In this document: in pieces, positions 19,773-31,860 of the stretch
Position numbering within the stretch: the first letter of the stretch is position 1
How the letters are laid out: each line of letters starts with the position of its first letter
Assembly (NCBI GenBank): GCA_030268105.1
Contig: BSDZ01000015.1
Location: forward strand, 3,437,501-3,501,500
DNA from: Volvox africanus
Lineage: Eukaryota; Chlorophyta; Chlorophyceae; Chlamydomonadales; Volvocaceae
DNA: 64,000 bases
Direction of reading: 5' to 3'
The notes under the pieces: generated by a model
What the model saw: only the letters and a program-made list of their open reading frames with translations
Databases searched by the model: none
Told to the model about the DNA's origin: nothing
Translations under genes and position numbers: made by a program

Positions 19773-20282
19773 CTAATAGTCTTCTATTTCACTATCGTCG
19801 TTGTCGTCATCCTCTCGCGCACTGGTGGCATCATCCTGCTCGTCCTCACTCCTCTCGTCCTTGCTCACCTCCTCTTCAAACAACTCCTGAAAAGTTCAGA
19901 AAAGGAAAATTATACTTATTTACATGCATATATATAAAGGTAAATTAAGCCGACACGTCCCAGCAATCATTTTCGGTCACGATATTTTTGATCATGTCTA
20001 GGATGGGCAGTGCTTCTAGGTACTATGTATGTGGACACTTTGTTACCTGTTTCTTCTTACTCCCTGAGCTCCCACGTTGACGTCGTGCCCGTGTACATCG
20101 CACATCTTCCGAAGCACTCTTGACCTTTATCAGTCGAAACAACACATATTAGAATATTACATTCATACAAGCAGGAAATTAAGACAACAAGCTGAACTCA
20201 GGAAATTTACCTTCTTCCGCCGGTGGTCGTAACTGTCATTATTGTCGTCACCGTCCGTAGACTTGTCTTCCACCGGCACCTG
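19773..20282 (-). CDS. 3' exons of the CACTA-2 internal gene (acidic tail)
   Basis: On the minus strand three phase-0 exons follow each other. 20282-20212 holds VPVEDKSTDGDDNNDSYDHR. 20124-20047 holds VKSASEDVRCTRARRQRG and ends SGSKKKQ. 19886-19773 holds ELFEEEVSKDERSEDEQDD and ends DSEIEDY then TAG. Donors and acceptors are GT-AG. They are the continuation of the gene at 35587-37544, cut off by gypsy A, which inserted at the first of these exons. The acidic C-terminus could be an activation or interaction tail. No homologue is recognised. Confidence 0.6.
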
Positions 20283-21106
20283 TGTTGTGCTACGGTTCAT
20301 TTCCCGCCGACGCGTAGGTCGACGCGATCCTACGAGGCAAAGTGCTTTTGTGATGAACGCATTACATATGAATGAATCTGCATGATATAAATGTATTTGC
20401 ATACATTTATATATGCATTTGGCATGTTGTCATTATCCATCGCGACATCGCATCATGGCAAATCCGCCTAGCATGCATGAATGACCGAATCATTGAAGTG
20501 CGCATTATGCTCGTGCTACGAAACGATAAGTAATATTATCTGATATAATATTACTTCATTAAAGCACACGTTGAGAGCGCCGCACTCGTCGCGATGCATG
20601 CCCTGCAACCGGATATCGTTATCCGGACCCTTGCATCATGCGAATGCCGGAAAGGCTTATACATTGTTATGCGTAGACATCGCCTAGACGCAGTAGGGTT
20701 GTCACATCTAGGATCGGCCTCCTAATGTGAATCGTACGGCATTGCGATGCTGCGAGTATAACAGATGCGAGGACGGCTAAGCTGGAGGAGACATTCGATA
20801 CCGGAGAACACTTGTGTGTTCTACATTGCTATTACTATACGATATTCTACTTAGCCCGAGCTAAGCCTGAACTTCGCTAATCACCGCCGCGTGATGATTG
20901 CTTGCTTCCGGCGCTGACGGCGATTTCGTCCATTGCATCATTCCGATCTGTAAGACCGTAAGTTATATCTCTCTTCGTCTTGAAGTCTTCCGCTGTCTCT
21001 GTTTGCTCTTGCTTGCCTTGCTGTACTTGCAAGTGCTCGCGCATCGGTGTCGATAGTCTCCAGACGCGCAGATACTCATGAGCAAACGCGAACGAGAGGT
21101 ACAACA
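20283..21106 (+). repeat. gypsy A 5' LTR with many hairpins
   Basis: It begins TGTTGTGCTACGG and ends GAGGTACAACA. It includes near-perfect inverted repeats: ATATAAATGTAT (20385-20396) with 20401-20412; AAGTAATATTAT (20528-20539) with 20545-20556; CCGGATA with TATCCGG (20609-20626); AGAACAC with GTGTTCT (20805-20822); CTTAGC with GCTAAG (20850-20865). Confidence 0.9.
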
Positions 21107-21173
21107 ATTTGGTATCGAGACAGGTTCGTTGCCTAACTGTCTCTCTTTGTCTAATCGGAAGTAGGTTCTTTCT

Positions 21174-21607
21174 ATGGCGAGTTCCAGCGACGAACCACGA
21201 GGACCGCTAGATACTTTTGCCGAAGACTTAGGCCGCGCCGTTTTGGACGCCGCCGCTTCCGGTTTGTAATTGTTTAATTGCTTTTGCTTAGATTGCTGCA
21301 CTTGTTGTGTAAGTGTACGCTCTGAGTCGCAGGTAATCTCAGTGCACCGGCATTGCTTGCCGCGGCGACTGAGACCGGCTTTCGCCCGGACCAGTTGGCG
21401 ACTCTCATTGCCCAAACTACGGAGATCAGGACTCAGCTGGGCAATTACTTGCTGAGTTTGCTGAATCTTCTCAAGAGTACTGTCGGTAGGCTCACCGAAT
21501 CGCTTTGTACTCTTGCCTTTGCGATAGAAGTCGGCTTCTATTACGCAAATCTAGGGTATCGTTTAGTGCTTCATGTCCGCAGAACACGACGATACGCCGC
21601 ACACTAG
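21174..21607 (+). CDS. gypsy A leader ORF (ORF0), proposed spliced 120-residue protein overlapping gag
   Basis: Exon 1 is 21174-21261 (starts MASSSDEPRGPLDTFAEDLG) and exon 2 is 21333-21607. A 71-bp GT-AG intron of very AT-rich sequence lies between, and the join keeps phase. Exon 2 carries LATLIAQTTEIRTQLGNYLL and further amphipathic Leu-rich helices. It ends 35 bp inside gag in another frame. Gypsy B keeps the same frame with only a few substitutions. No known domain is recognised. It could be an accessory protein, a regulatory upstream ORF for gag, or a chance frame; conservation in two copies of a young family is only weak support. Confidence 0.5.
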
Positions 21608-22808
21608 CCTAGCTAGCCAACCCGATTTTGTTGTGGCTGCTAGAGCACCGGATAGAGGTCTTGAGACTGTTGGCGCGCGAGCCACTCAAGAGCCCCTTTT
21701 CCTTCAGACCCCTGCTCACTTAATTGTGCCGCATTCAGCAGTGAACACAAATATGGACAACACTGCTGGACCAAGGGTTCTGCCATTACCTCAAGCTCGA
21801 GGGCATGATGACATCCCTGAGGTGATGAGATTGTTGATTCCCGTTCCTAGGCTCAATATTTCGCTGACCGACAAGACACCAGGACATAGCATAGCCGATG
21901 CAACTCGTGCGTACGTGCGTGACGCTAAAAAGTACCTCCAGGCTGTTCATGGTGGCGATAATGACGGTATCAGGTGTCTCTTCGTTGGTAACACCCTCGA
22001 GGGCGCAGCGAAGGACTGGTATCGCAATTGGACCAACGCCCGGGGCAGCTATACTTTTGACGAGTTGGTCGCCGCTTTGCTCGCACGATTCGCTACTGAG
22101 GTTCAAGCACGCGATGTGGAAGCTCGTAACGCTTTGGCAGCCGGTAGCTACCACATGCGTCGGGATGAAAATGTACCTGCGTACCAGTCACGCTTCGAAG
22201 CGCTTGTGACTCCCATTGCTGACCTCACCGAATCTGAGCGTGTCTTTTGGTTTAGGCGAGGCCTAATGAAACTTTTGGCTAAATGGTGCGCCACTGACTT
22301 AGTTGGAGCGCAGATCAAGTCGTATGACGCGTTGGTCGCTTTTGCTAAGGGCGCGGAGATACGACTCCTTGCCGGCGAGGAAGAAGTCAAGTCTGCCCCT
22401 CGTGCAAATGCCGTGCAAGTGCAGGATCCGCTTGGGGAAGCTGTAGCTCTCGACCAGGACCTCGGCGCGACCCGCCCCACGCCTACTGCCGCGACGCGAC
22501 GCAGCAACGGGCAACGCAAGGCGCGTGGGGGCGCTAGCTCGGGTGTCCGTGGTACAGGAGGAGCAGGTCCGAGCTCGGACCCAGCTAGGAACAGGAAGCG
22601 TGGTGGTGCGCCGTCGTCGGCAGCCGCACAGCGTTCCGACCCCAACGCGAAGCGTACTCGTACGGACGACACATTCATGCCAAAATGGAATTGCAATCGT
22701 TCCGAATTCGAGCGTCGAAAATTGGCCAACGTTTGTCTACGGTGTGCGGAGAGCCATTCTACGAAGGATTGCCCTCTAATGCCGCCGTTTGTACCTCAGC
22801 CGAAATAG
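21573..22808 (+). CDS. gypsy A Gag
   Basis: 411 residues. The central region matches retrotransposon gag (LFVGNTLEGAAKDWYRNW, FDELVAALLARFATEVQAR). A basic Arg/Gly/Ala-rich stretch and a C-terminal zinc knuckle CLRCAESHSTKDC follow. The knuckle spacing is C-x2-C-x3-H-x4-C, one residue shorter than the standard CCHC. The stop is TAG at 22806-22808, and the same frame stays open beyond it into pol, suggesting Gag-Pol production by UAG readthrough. Confidence 0.92.
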   Translation: MSAEHDDTPHTSLASQPDFVVAARAPDRGLETVGARATQEPLFLQTPAHLIVPHSAVNTNMDNTAGPRVLPLPQARGHDDIPEVMRLLIPVPRLNISLTDKTPGHSIADATRAYVRDAKKYLQAVHGGDNDGIRCLFVGNTLEGAAKDWYRNWTNARGSYTFDELVAALLARFATEVQARDVEARNALAAGSYHMRRDENVPAYQSRFEALVTPIADLTESERVFWFRRGLMKLLAKWCATDLVGAQIKSYDALVAFAKGAEIRLLAGEEEVKSAPRANAVQVQDPLGEAVALDQDLGATRPTPTAATRRSNGQRKARGGASSGVRGTGGAGPSSDPARNRKRGGAPSSAAAQRSDPNAKRTRTDDTFMPKWNCNRSEFERRKLANVCLRCAESHSTKDCPLMPPFVPQPK

Positions 22809-25800
22809 GGGCTTGCCCGGGTTCCTGCGGAGGGGGCTCTACCTGGGTTTTCTGAACTAACGCGTGGTCGGTGGTCATCCTTACGGCCAGCCGTTAAGGC
22901 ATTGTTGCCTTGTGTACTTGGACACATCGAGCGAGTCATTGCGCGACGCATCACGCTTGACGGACGCACGGGACTTCTCTGCTTCGACCCGTTGTGTAAT
23001 GTGTTTACACCTCGCCGTCCCCTGTCGTCTATCGATCTGTCCAACCACGTGGTTTTGTTCATCCCCTCGTCTCTGCGTGAGATGTCGGAACAGTTGGCCA
23101 TATACAGGAGGTGTAGGCGTCAATATCCAGGCACTGCTGCATGTGTTTTACTCCCCGCTTTCTGTCGGCGCAAGGCAGAGGCATCGTTAAGGGGTATGCG
23201 GCACGTCCACCGGTTCGAGCCGGGCACCGTTTTGTTTAATGGTGTGGATTGGGAGGGTACGCTGGCTCCGTGGCCATGCCTATCCTACTCGGTTGACGTT
23301 TGGTACGAAGCTCCTGATGGGGGTGCCGTTAGTTACGGACCCGCCTTAAGTGCACTGACGTTGTCTGCTGGGCAGTCACTCGTAGATAACCGTGTCCCTG
23401 TGGTTCAGATCGGTTTGAATGGCCGTATTCTGAAGGCACTTGTTGACACCGGTGCCAGCGACGACTTCATCTCTGTCGCAGAGGTGAACGCGCTGGGGTT
23501 GTCCCCAGAGTCGTCTGATTGTCCACAGGTTACCCTTGCTGACGGGGGTAAGCATCCCATCGTGGGCAGGATTACCCTTAGCCTATCGATAGGCCCTTTG
23601 CGTGTTGTGACCCGGCCGTACGTGCTGCAGGGCTTAGCAGAGACTGCACCGTACATAATGGGGTCGTTGACATTACGACAGTACCGCGCGCGCATCGACA
23701 TGGAGGCCGCAACCCTGCATATGTGCAAGGGTACTCTGTCGATTAAGGTACCTTTCCTGTCGTTCGAACATGTCACACCAAAGGAGGGCGAAACTGAGGC
23801 GGTGCCTATGGTTAATTTCGCTGTGACCTCAATGGCCACGCGAATCGAACCAGAGCTAGTCGGGCGTAAGGAGGCCGTCCGTTTGTTACGGAAGGGTGCC
23901 CACGGACTGCTTTTAAGGCCGCGGGTGAGCTGTTGTGTCACCACCGCGCAGATTTCTGGGGATGGTGAGGTTGAGGCCCTACTGTCGCAGTATGAGGACG
24001 TCTTTAAAGATATCCCTGGCCTACCACCTATGCGTCCTGTTGATCACACAATCCCTCTCATGCCTGGAGCGCAGCCTACGGCCCGGCCAATGTACAGGTT
24101 GAGTCCATTGGAGCTGGACGAGGTGAAGCGCCAGGTGACGGATTTGCTCGCAAAGGGTATGATACGCCCCAGCACATCCCCGTATTCTGCACCGATTTTG
24201 TTTGTCGGTAAGAAGGATGGGACCTTGCGCATGTGCATTGATTACTGGGGGTTAAATGCGAATACGGTGAAAAATCGCTACCCTTTGCCTCGCGTTGACG
24301 ACCTGTTGGATAAGCTGAAGGGCTCGGCTTATTTTTCCTCAATTGACTTACAACAGGGCTACAATCAGATTCGCATCGCTGCCTCTGATATCCCGAAAAC
24401 CGCTTTTCGGACGCCCTTCGGTCACTTTGAGTATACGGTCCTATCGTTTGGTTTGACTAATGCCCCTGCGACGTTTCAGGCGGTTATGGACCGAATGTTT
24501 AGGCCGTTTATCGACAGGTTCGTTGTTTGCTACCTGGATGACATCTTGGTATATTCTAAGACGCGCGAGGAGCACTTGGAGCATCTTCGGCTCGTGCTCG
24601 ACGTTATGAGGCGGGAGCAATTGTTTGCTAAACGCGCCAAATGCTTTTGGGCGCAGCCTCAGGTGGAATACTTGGGCCACATTGTGTCAGCCACCGGTGT
24701 GAAGATGGACCCGCGGAAGGTCGCCGTGGTTCGTGATTGGCCCGCGCCTCAGAACCTCACGGAGCTGCGTAAGTTCCTTGGCTTGACCAATTATTTCCGA
24801 AAGTTCATTGAAAAATATTCCATCATTGCGGCCCCGCTTACTAACTTAACTCGCAAAGGCGTTTTCGTTTCGCTCGAGTCGTGGACGTCGCAATGCCAGC
24901 GGGCATTCGAAGAGCTCAAACGAATCATTGCCGAAGATGTCACCCTTGCATTCCCTGATTACTCGTTGCCATTTCGTGTTGAGGTAGTGTCTGATGCCTC
25001 AATATTTGGAAGCGGCGCTGTATTGTTACAGGAAGGGTGACCGATCGCCTTCACGAGTAAGAAGTTTTCTGGTGCGGAAATTCGCTACACCACCGGGGAA
25101 CAGGAGCTTCTGGCCGTGCTGCATGCTTTAAAGGAATGGCGTTGTTACCTCGAGGGACGCCCGTTTACTTTAAAGACTGACCATAAGCCCCTAACGTTTT
25201 TGCAAAGCGTTCCGACGTTGAACCGCCGTCAAGCTAGGTGGATGGAATATCTAGCTAGGTTCAACTGCACCTGGGAGTATATTTCTGGTAAATTAAATAT
25301 TGCCGATGCTCTCAGTCGACATCCGTCGCTACACGCTGCAATTTTGGCAGCGCCCGTCGTGCGGCCGCGTAGCGAGGAGGTTCCGATCGCGACGGACCTC
25401 GCGGAGCGGTTGAAGGTTGCCTACAACGCAGACGCCTGGTTCGCGGACCCGGCTAATGTAGAAAACCTTCGCAAGCAGAATGGCCTTTGGCTACGGACGG
25501 AGGGTGCAGCTACGCAAATCGTCGTTCCGAACGACGACGCGCTACGCTACGACATCCTTGCGCGGTTCCACGAGGACCCGTTAGCAGGACACCCTGGTAG
25601 CAAGCGATTGATCGACTTGGTGCAACGTTCCTTTTGGTGGCCTCGTTTGGCTAAGGATGCGGCGAACTTCGTCCAGACATGCAGTCTGTGCCAGCGCAAT
25701 AAGGCTTTGTCCGGTAAGGGCCATGGGTTGTTGCAACCGTTGCCTGTCCCGGATGCGCCTTGGGAAAGTGTTTCCATGGACTTCGTAGTCGCGCTGCCCA

Positions 25801-26870
25801 AAACTGAGGGGGGATCCGATGCGGTGTTCGTAATGGTCGATCGTCTGACTAAGATGGTTCACCTAGCACCATGCACATCATCCTGCACGGCTGAGCAAAC
25901 CGCACGTTTGTTTTTCGACAATGTGGTTCGGTTACACGGGGTTCCCAAAAATGTGATCTCGGACCGCGGTGGACAGTTCACGTCTAAGTTTTGGGAAGCG
26001 CTCTGCAAGCTAGTTGGCATGCGTGTCAACCTGAGCACGGCGTATCACCCGCAGACTGATGGTCAAACCGAACGCACAAACCGCACGTTGGGTGATATGT
26101 TGCGCAATTATGCTGGTCGCACACCACTCGTTTGGGATACGTATTTGACTGCGGCAGAATTCGCGCTTAACAATGCTGTTAACCGCTCTACAGGCAAAAG
26201 TCCGTTCTTTCTTAACTACGGGTTTCATCCCGCGCTACCCGTGTGGCGTGAGTTGGAAGTGAACGTGCCTGCTGCTAAACTTTTTGCCAAGTCTTTTATG
26301 TCCCGAATCACAGACGCGAAGTCGTGTTTGGACGCGGCGCAGCAACGAACGACGGAATACTATAACAAATCTAAGCAGGATGTGACGTTTTCGGAAGGGC
26401 AACTCGTGTTGCTAAGCACCAAGAACTTGCGTTCCTTGGCCGACGGATCCCGAAAACTCTTACCCCGCTGGATTGGTCCGTATCCTGTCATGCGCATGGT
26501 TGGGAATGTGGCTGTGGAGCTTGCATTGCCCGCTGATATGACCATTCACCCCACGTTTCACGTATCGCTTGTTCGTCCGTATCGTAGTACGGAACCCGTC
26601 CCTGAGCCTGCTAACGCCCCCGCAGCGATCGAACCAGTTCCTGAGACCTGGATCGCTGGTAAACAGAAGTTTTACGATGTGGAGCGGGTGTTAGATTATC
26701 GCGCGCGTCGTGTGGGCCGACACCGACGAAAGCGAACAGTACACGAGTACTTGGTTAAGTGGACAGGGTATACCGACGAGCACAACTCATGGGAACCGGC
26801 ACGCAACTTCTCACAGGACATGAAACCCCTGCTCGAAGAAGCCCGCAAACGTGCCACGCAAACCCAATGA
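22809..26870 (+). pseudogene. gypsy A Pol with premature stop
   Basis: In frame after the gag UAG: protease [15 protein letters not shown] with [21 protein letters not shown] (24531-24542 region) and [12 protein letters not shown], RNase H starting [17 protein letters not shown]. Integrase has [22 protein letters not shown] and [16 protein letters not shown], and a C-terminal chromodomain carries [21 protein letters not shown] at 25038-25040 replaces the CGA found in gypsy B, between RT and RNase H, and the frame resumes at once. The conserved RT motif DYRGLN is DYWGLN here (24246-24248). Both changes are C to T in CpG. Homology ends at TGA 26870. Confidence 0.93.
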
Positions 26871-26914
26871 CCCCTGCAGTCGATGCTGTATGATGCAGCG
26901 AGGACGCTGCATAC

Positions 26915-27739
26915 TGTTGTACCTCTCGTTCGCGTTTGCTCATAAGTGTCTGCACGTCTGAAGACTTTAGACACCGATGCGCGAGCACTTGCAAGTACAG
27001 CAAGGCAAGCGAGAGCAAACAGAGACAGCGGAAGACTTCAAGACGAAGAGAGATATAACTTACGGTCTTACAGATCGGAATGATGCAATGGACGAAATCG
27101 CCGTCAGCGCCGGAAGCAAGCAATCATCACGCGGCGGTGATTAGCGAAGTTCAGGCTTAGCTCGGGCTAAGTAGGATATCGTACAGCAATAGTAATGTAG
27201 AACACACAAGTGTTCTCCGGTATCGAATGTCTTGTCTAGCTTAGCCGTCCTCGCATCTGTTATACTCGCAGCATCGCAGTGCCGTACGATTCACATCAGG
27301 AGGCCGATCCTAGATGTGACAACCCTACTGCATCTAGGCGATGTCTACGTATAACAACGTATAAGCCTTTCCGGCATTCGCATGATGCAAGGGTCCGGAT
27401 AACGATATCCGGTTGCAGGGCATGCATCGCGACAAGTGCGGCGCTCTCAACGTGTGCTTTAATGAAGTAATATTATATCAGATAATATTACTTATAGTTT
27501 CCTAGCACGAGCATAATGCGCACTTCAATGATTCGGTTATTCATGCATGCTAGGCGGATTTGCCATGATGCGATGTCGCGATGGATCAATGACAACATGC
27601 CAGATGCATATATAAATGTATGCGAATACATTTATATCATGCAGATTCATTCATATGTAATGCGTTCATCACAAAAGCACTTCGACTCATAGGATCGCGT
27701 CGACCTACGCGTCGATGGGAAATGAACCGTGGCACAACA
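26915..27739 (-). repeat. gypsy B 3' LTR
   Basis: 825 bp in minus orientation, followed on the plus strand by ATTATCCCCCCTCCC, the complement of the polypurine tract. Confidence 0.93.
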
Positions 27740-27798
27740 ATTATCCCCCCTCCCGTATGCAGCGTCCTCGCTGCATCATACAGCATCGACTGCAGGGG

Positions 27799-30700
27799 TC
27801 ATTGGGTTTGCGTGGCACGTTTGCGGGCTTCTTCGAGCAGGGGTTTCATGTCCTGTGAGAAGTTGCGTGCCGGTTCCCATGAGTTGTGCTCGTCGGTATA
27901 CCCTGTCCACTTAACCAAGTACTCGTGTACTGTTCGCTTACGTCGGTGTCGGCCCACACGACGCGCGCGATAATCTAACACCCGCTCCACATCGTAAAAC
28001 TTCTGTTTACCAGCGATCCAGGTCTCGGGAACTGGTTCGATCGCTGCGGGGGCGTTATCAGGCTCAGGGACGGGTTCCGTACTACGATACGGACGAACAA
28101 GCGATACGTGAAACGTGGGGTGAATGGTCATATCAGTGGGCAATGCAAGCTCCACAGCCACATTCCCAACCATGCGCACGACAGGATACGGACCAATCCA
28201 GCGGGGTAAGAGTTTTCGGGATCCGTCGGCCAAGGAACGCAAGTTCTTGGTGCTTAGCAACACGAGTTGCCCTTCCGAAAACGTCACATCCTGCTTAGAT
28301 TTGTTATAGTATTCCGTCGTTCGTTGCTGCGCCGCGTCCAAACACGACTTCGCGTCTGTGATTCGGGACATAAAAGACTTGGCAAAAAGTTTAGCAGCAG
28401 GCACGTTCACTTCCAACTCACGCCACACGGGTAGCGCGGGATGAAACCCGTAGTTAAGAAAGAACGGACTTTTGCCTGTAGAGCGGTTAACAGCGTTGTT
28501 AAGCGCGAATTCTGCCGCAGTCAAATATGTATCCCAAACAAGTGGTGTGCGACCAGCATAATTGCGCAACATATCACCCAACGTGCGGTTTGTGCGTTCG
28601 GTTTGACCATCAGTCTGCGGGTGGTACGCTGTGCTCAGGTTGACACGCATGCCAACTAGCTTGCAGAGCGCTTCCCAAAACTTAGACGTGAACTGTCCAC
28701 CGCGGTCCGAGATCACATTTTTGGGAATCCCGTGTAACCGAACCACATTATCGAAAAACAAACGTGCGGTTTGCTCAGCCGTGCAGGATGATGTACATGG
28801 TGCTAGGTGGACCATCTTAGTCAGACGATCGACCATTACGAACACCGCATCGTATCCCTCCTCAGTTTTGGGCAGCGCGACTACGAAGTCCATGGAAACA
28901 CTTTCCCAAGGCGCATCCGGGACAGGCAACGGTTGCAACAACCCATGGCCCTTACCGGACAAAGCCTTATTGCGCTGGCACAGACTGCATGTCTGGACGA
29001 AGTTCGCCGCATCCTTAGCCAAACGAGGCCACCAAAAGGAACGTTGCACCAAGTCGATCAATCGCTTGCTACCAGGGTGTCCTGCTAACGGGTCCTCGTG
29101 GAACCGCGCAAGGATGTCGTAGCGTAGCACGTCGTCGTTCGGAACGACGATTTGCGTAGCTGCACCCTCCGTCCGTAGCCAAAGGCCATTCTGCTTGCGA
29201 AGGTTTTCTACATTAGCCGGGTCCGCGAACCAGGCGTCTGCGTTGTAGGCAACCTTCAACCGCTCCGCGAGGTCCGTCGCGATCGGAACCTCCTCGCTAC
29301 GCGGTCGCACGACGGGCGCTGCCAAAATTGCAGCGTGTAGCGACGGATGTCGACTGAGAGCATCGGCAATATTCAATTTACCAGAAATATACTCCCAGGT
29401 GCAGTTGAACCTAGCTAGATATTCCATCCACCTAGCTTGACGGCGGTTCAACGTCGGAACGCTTTGCAAAAACGTTAGGGGCTTGTGGTCAGTCTTTAAA
29501 GTAAACGGGCGTCCCTCGAGGTAACAGCGCCATTCCTTTAAAGCATGCAGCACGGCCAGAAGCTCCTGTTCCCCGGTGGTGTAGCGAATCTCCGCACCAG
29601 AAAACTTCTTACTCGTGAAGGCGATCGGTCGCCCTTCCTGTAACAATACAGCGCCGCTTCCAAATATTGAGGCATCAGACACTACCTCAACACGAAATGG
29701 CAACGAGTAATCGGGGAATGCAAGGGTGACATCTTCGGCAACGATCCGTTTGAGCTCTTCGAATGCCCGCTGGCATTGCGACGTCCACGACTCGAGCGAA
29801 ACGAAAACGCCTTTGCGAGTTAAGTTAGTAAGCGGGGCCGCAATGATGGAATATTTTTCAATGAACTTTCGGAAATAATTGGTCAAGCCAAGGAACTTAC
29901 GCAGCTCCGTGAGGTTCTGAGGCGCGGGCCAATCGCGAACCACGGCGACCTTCCGCGGGTCCATCTTCACACCGGTGGCCGACACAATGTGGCCCAAATA
30001 TTCCACCTGAGGCTGCGCCCAAAAGCATTTGGCGCGTTTAGCAAACAATTGCTCCCGCCTCATAACGTCGAGCACGAGCCGAAGATGCTCCAAGTGCTCC
30101 TCGTGCGTTTTAGAATATACCAAGATGTCATCCAGGTAGCAAACAACGAACCTGTCGATAAACGGCCTAAACATTCGGTCCATAACCGCCTGAAACGTCG
30201 CAGGGGCATTAGTCAAACCAAACGATAGGACCGTATACTCAAAGTGACCGAAGGGCGTCCGAAAAGCGGTTTTCGGGATATCAGAGGCAGCGATGCGAAT
30301 CTGATTGTAGCCCTGTTGTAAGTCAATTGAGGAAAAATAAGCCGAGCCCTTCAGCTTATCCAACAGGTCGTCAACGCGAGGCAAAGGGTAGCGATTTTTC
30401 ACCGTATTCGCATTTAACCCCCGGTAATCAATGCACATGCGCAAGGTCCCATCCTTCTTACCGACAAACAAAATCGGTGCAGAATACGGGGATGTGCTGG
30501 GGCGTATCATACCCTTTGCGAGCAAATCCGTCACCTGGCGCTTTACCTCGTCCAGTTCCAATGGACTCAACCTGTACATTGGCCGGGCCGTAGGCTGCGC
30601 TCCAGGCATGAGAGGGATTGTGTGATCAACAGGACGCATAGGTGGTAGGCCAGGGATATCTTTAAAGACGTCCTCATACTGCGACAGTAGGGCCTCAACC

Positions 30701-31860
30701 TCAGGATCCGCAGAAATCTGCGCGGTGGTGACACAACAGCTCACCCGCGGCCTTAAAAGCAGTCCGTGGGCACCCTTCCGTAACAAACGGACGGCCTCCT
30801 TACGCCCGACTAGCTCTGGTTCGATTCGCGCGGCCATTGCGGTCACAGCGAAATTAACCATAGGCACCGCCTCAGTTTCGCCCTCCTTTGGTGTGACATG
30901 TTCGAACGACAGGAAAGGTACCTTAATCGACAGAGTACCCTTGCACATATGCAGGGTTGCGGTCTCCATGTCGATGCGCGCGCGGTACTGTCGTAATGTC
31001 GACGACCCCATTATGTACGGTGCAGTCTCTGCTAAGCCCTGCAGCACGTACGGCCGGGTCACAACACGCAAAGGGCCTAACGATAGGCTAAGGGTAATCC
31101 TGCCCACGATGGGATGCTTACCCCCGTCAGCAAGGGTAACCTGTGGACAATCAGACGACTCTGGGGACAACCCCAGCGCGTTCACCTCTGCGACAGAGAT
31201 GAAGTCGTCGCTGGCACCGGTGTCAACAAGTGCCTTCAGAGTACGGCCATTCAAACCGATCTGAACCACAGGGACACGGTTATCTACGAGCGACTGCCCA
31301 GCAGACAACGTCAGTGCACTTAAGGCGGGTCCGTAACCAACGGCACCCCCATCAGGAGCTTCGTACCAAACGTCAACCGAGTAGGATAGGCGTGGCCACG
31401 GAGCCAGCGTACCCTCCCGATCCACACCATTAAACAAAACGGTGCCCGGCTCGAACCGGTGGACATGCCGCATACCCCCTAACGATGCCTCTGCCTTGCG
31501 CCGACAGAAAGCAGGGAGTAAAACACATGCAGCAGTGTCTGGATATTGACGCCTACACCTCCTGTACATGGCCAACTGTTCCGACATCTCACGCAGAGAC
31601 GAGGGGATGAACAAAACCACGTGGTTGGACAGATCGATAGACGACAGGGGACGGCGAGGTGTAAACACATTACACAACGGATCGAAGCAGAGAAGTCCCG
31701 TGCGTCCGTCAAGCGTGATGCGTCGCGCAATGACTCGCTCGATGTGTCCAAGTACACAAGGCAACAATGCCTTAACGGCTGGCCGTAAGGATGACCACCG
31801 ACCACGCGTTAGTTCAGAAAACCCAGGTAGAGCCCCCTCCGCAGGAACCCGGGCAAGCCC
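27799..31860 (-). CDS. gypsy B Pol (PR-RT-RH-IN-chromodomain), intact
   Basis: Open from the gag UAG to TGA at 27799. The first ATG in frame is at 31767, giving 1322 residues. Order of motifs: [12 protein letters not shown] (aspartic protease), [19 protein letters not shown] and [10 protein letters not shown] (RT), [17 protein letters not shown] then LKTDHKPL (RNase H), HHCC and DDE integrase ([25 protein letters not shown]), and a chromodomain ending [20 protein letters not shown]. Chromodomains direct integration to modified chromatin in chromoviruses. This is the intact reference for reading the lesions in gypsy A. Confidence 0.96.
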   Translation of the reverse strand, partial: GLARVPAEGALPGFSELTRGRWSSLRPAVKALLPCVLGHIERVIARRITLDGRTGLLCFDPLCNVFTPRRPLSSIDLSNHVVLFIPSSLREMSEQLAMYRRCRRQYPDTAACVLLPAFCRRKAEASLGGMRHVHRFEPGTVLFNGVDREGTLAPWPRLSYSVDVWYEAPDGGAVGYGPALSALTLSAGQSLVDNRVPVVQIGLNGRTLKALVDTGASDDFISVAEVNALGLSPESSDCPQVTLADGGKHPIVGRITLSLSLGPLRVVTRPYVLQGLAETAPYIMGSSTLRQYRARIDMETATLHMCKGTLSIKVPFLSFEHVTPKEGETEAVPMVNFAVTAMAARIEPELVGRKEAVRLLRKGAHGLLLRPRVSCCVTTAQISADPEVEALLSQYEDVFKDIPGLPPMRPVDHTIPLMPGAQPTARPMYRLSPLELDEVKRQVTDLLAKGMIRPSTSPYSAPILFVGKKDGTLRMCIDYRGLNANTVKNRYPLPRVDDLLDKLKGSAYFSSIDLQQGYNQIRIAASDIPKTAFRTPFGHFEYTVLSFGLTNAPATFQAVMDRMFRPFIDRFVVCYLDDILVYSKTHEEHLEHLRLVLDVMRREQLFAKRAKCFWAQPQVEYLGHIVSATGVKMDPRKVAVVRDWPAPQNLTELRKFLGLTNYFRKFIEKYSIIAAPLTNLTRKGVFVSLESWTSQCQRAFEELKRIVAEDVTLAFPDYSLPFRVEVVSDASIFGSGAVLLQEGRPIAFTSKKFSGAEIRYTTGEQELLAVLHALKEWRCYLEGRPFTLKTDHKPLTFLQSVPTLNRRQARWMEYLARFNCTWEYISGKLNIADALSRHPSLHAAILAAPVVRPRSEEVPIATDLAERLKVAYNADAWFADPANVENLRKQNGLWLRTEGAATQIVVPNDDVLRYDILARFHEDPLAGHPGSKRLIDLVQRSFWWPRLAKDAANFVQTCSLCQRNKALSGKGHGLLQPLPVPDAPWESVSMDFVVALPKTEEGYDAVFVMVDRLTKMVHLAPCTSSCTAEQTARLFFDNVVRLHGIPKNVISDRGGQFTSKFWEALCKLVGMRVNLSTAYHPQTDGQTERTNRTLGDMLRNYAGRTPLVWDTYLTAAEFALNNAVNRSTGKSPFFLNYGFHPALPVWRELEVNVPAAKLFAKSFMSRITDAKSCLDAAQQRTTEYYNKSKQDVTFSEGQLVLLSTKNLRSLADGSRKLLPRWIGPYPVVRMVGNVAVELALPTDMTIHPTFHVSLVRPYRSTEPVPEPDNAPAAIEPVPETWIAGKQKFYDVERVLDYRARRVGRHRRKRTVHEYLVKWTGYTDEHNSWEPARNFSQDMKPLLEEARKRATQTQ

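Noticed and set aside
20528..20556. Palindromes in the gypsy LTR as a possible CRISPR or replication origin
   Set aside because: The inverted repeats are different from each other, not regularly spaced, and each is explained as part of an LTR with clear TSD.
20877..21107. 76-residue minus-strand frame inside the gypsy LTR, repeated at 35002-35232
   Set aside because: It recurs only because the LTR recurs. It lies over hairpins and the transcript end, has no motif, and runs antisense to the element.
22148..22729. 193-residue antisense frame over gypsy gag (also 31940-32521)
   Set aside because: Shadow of the GC-rich gag coding strand; conserved only as far as gag is.
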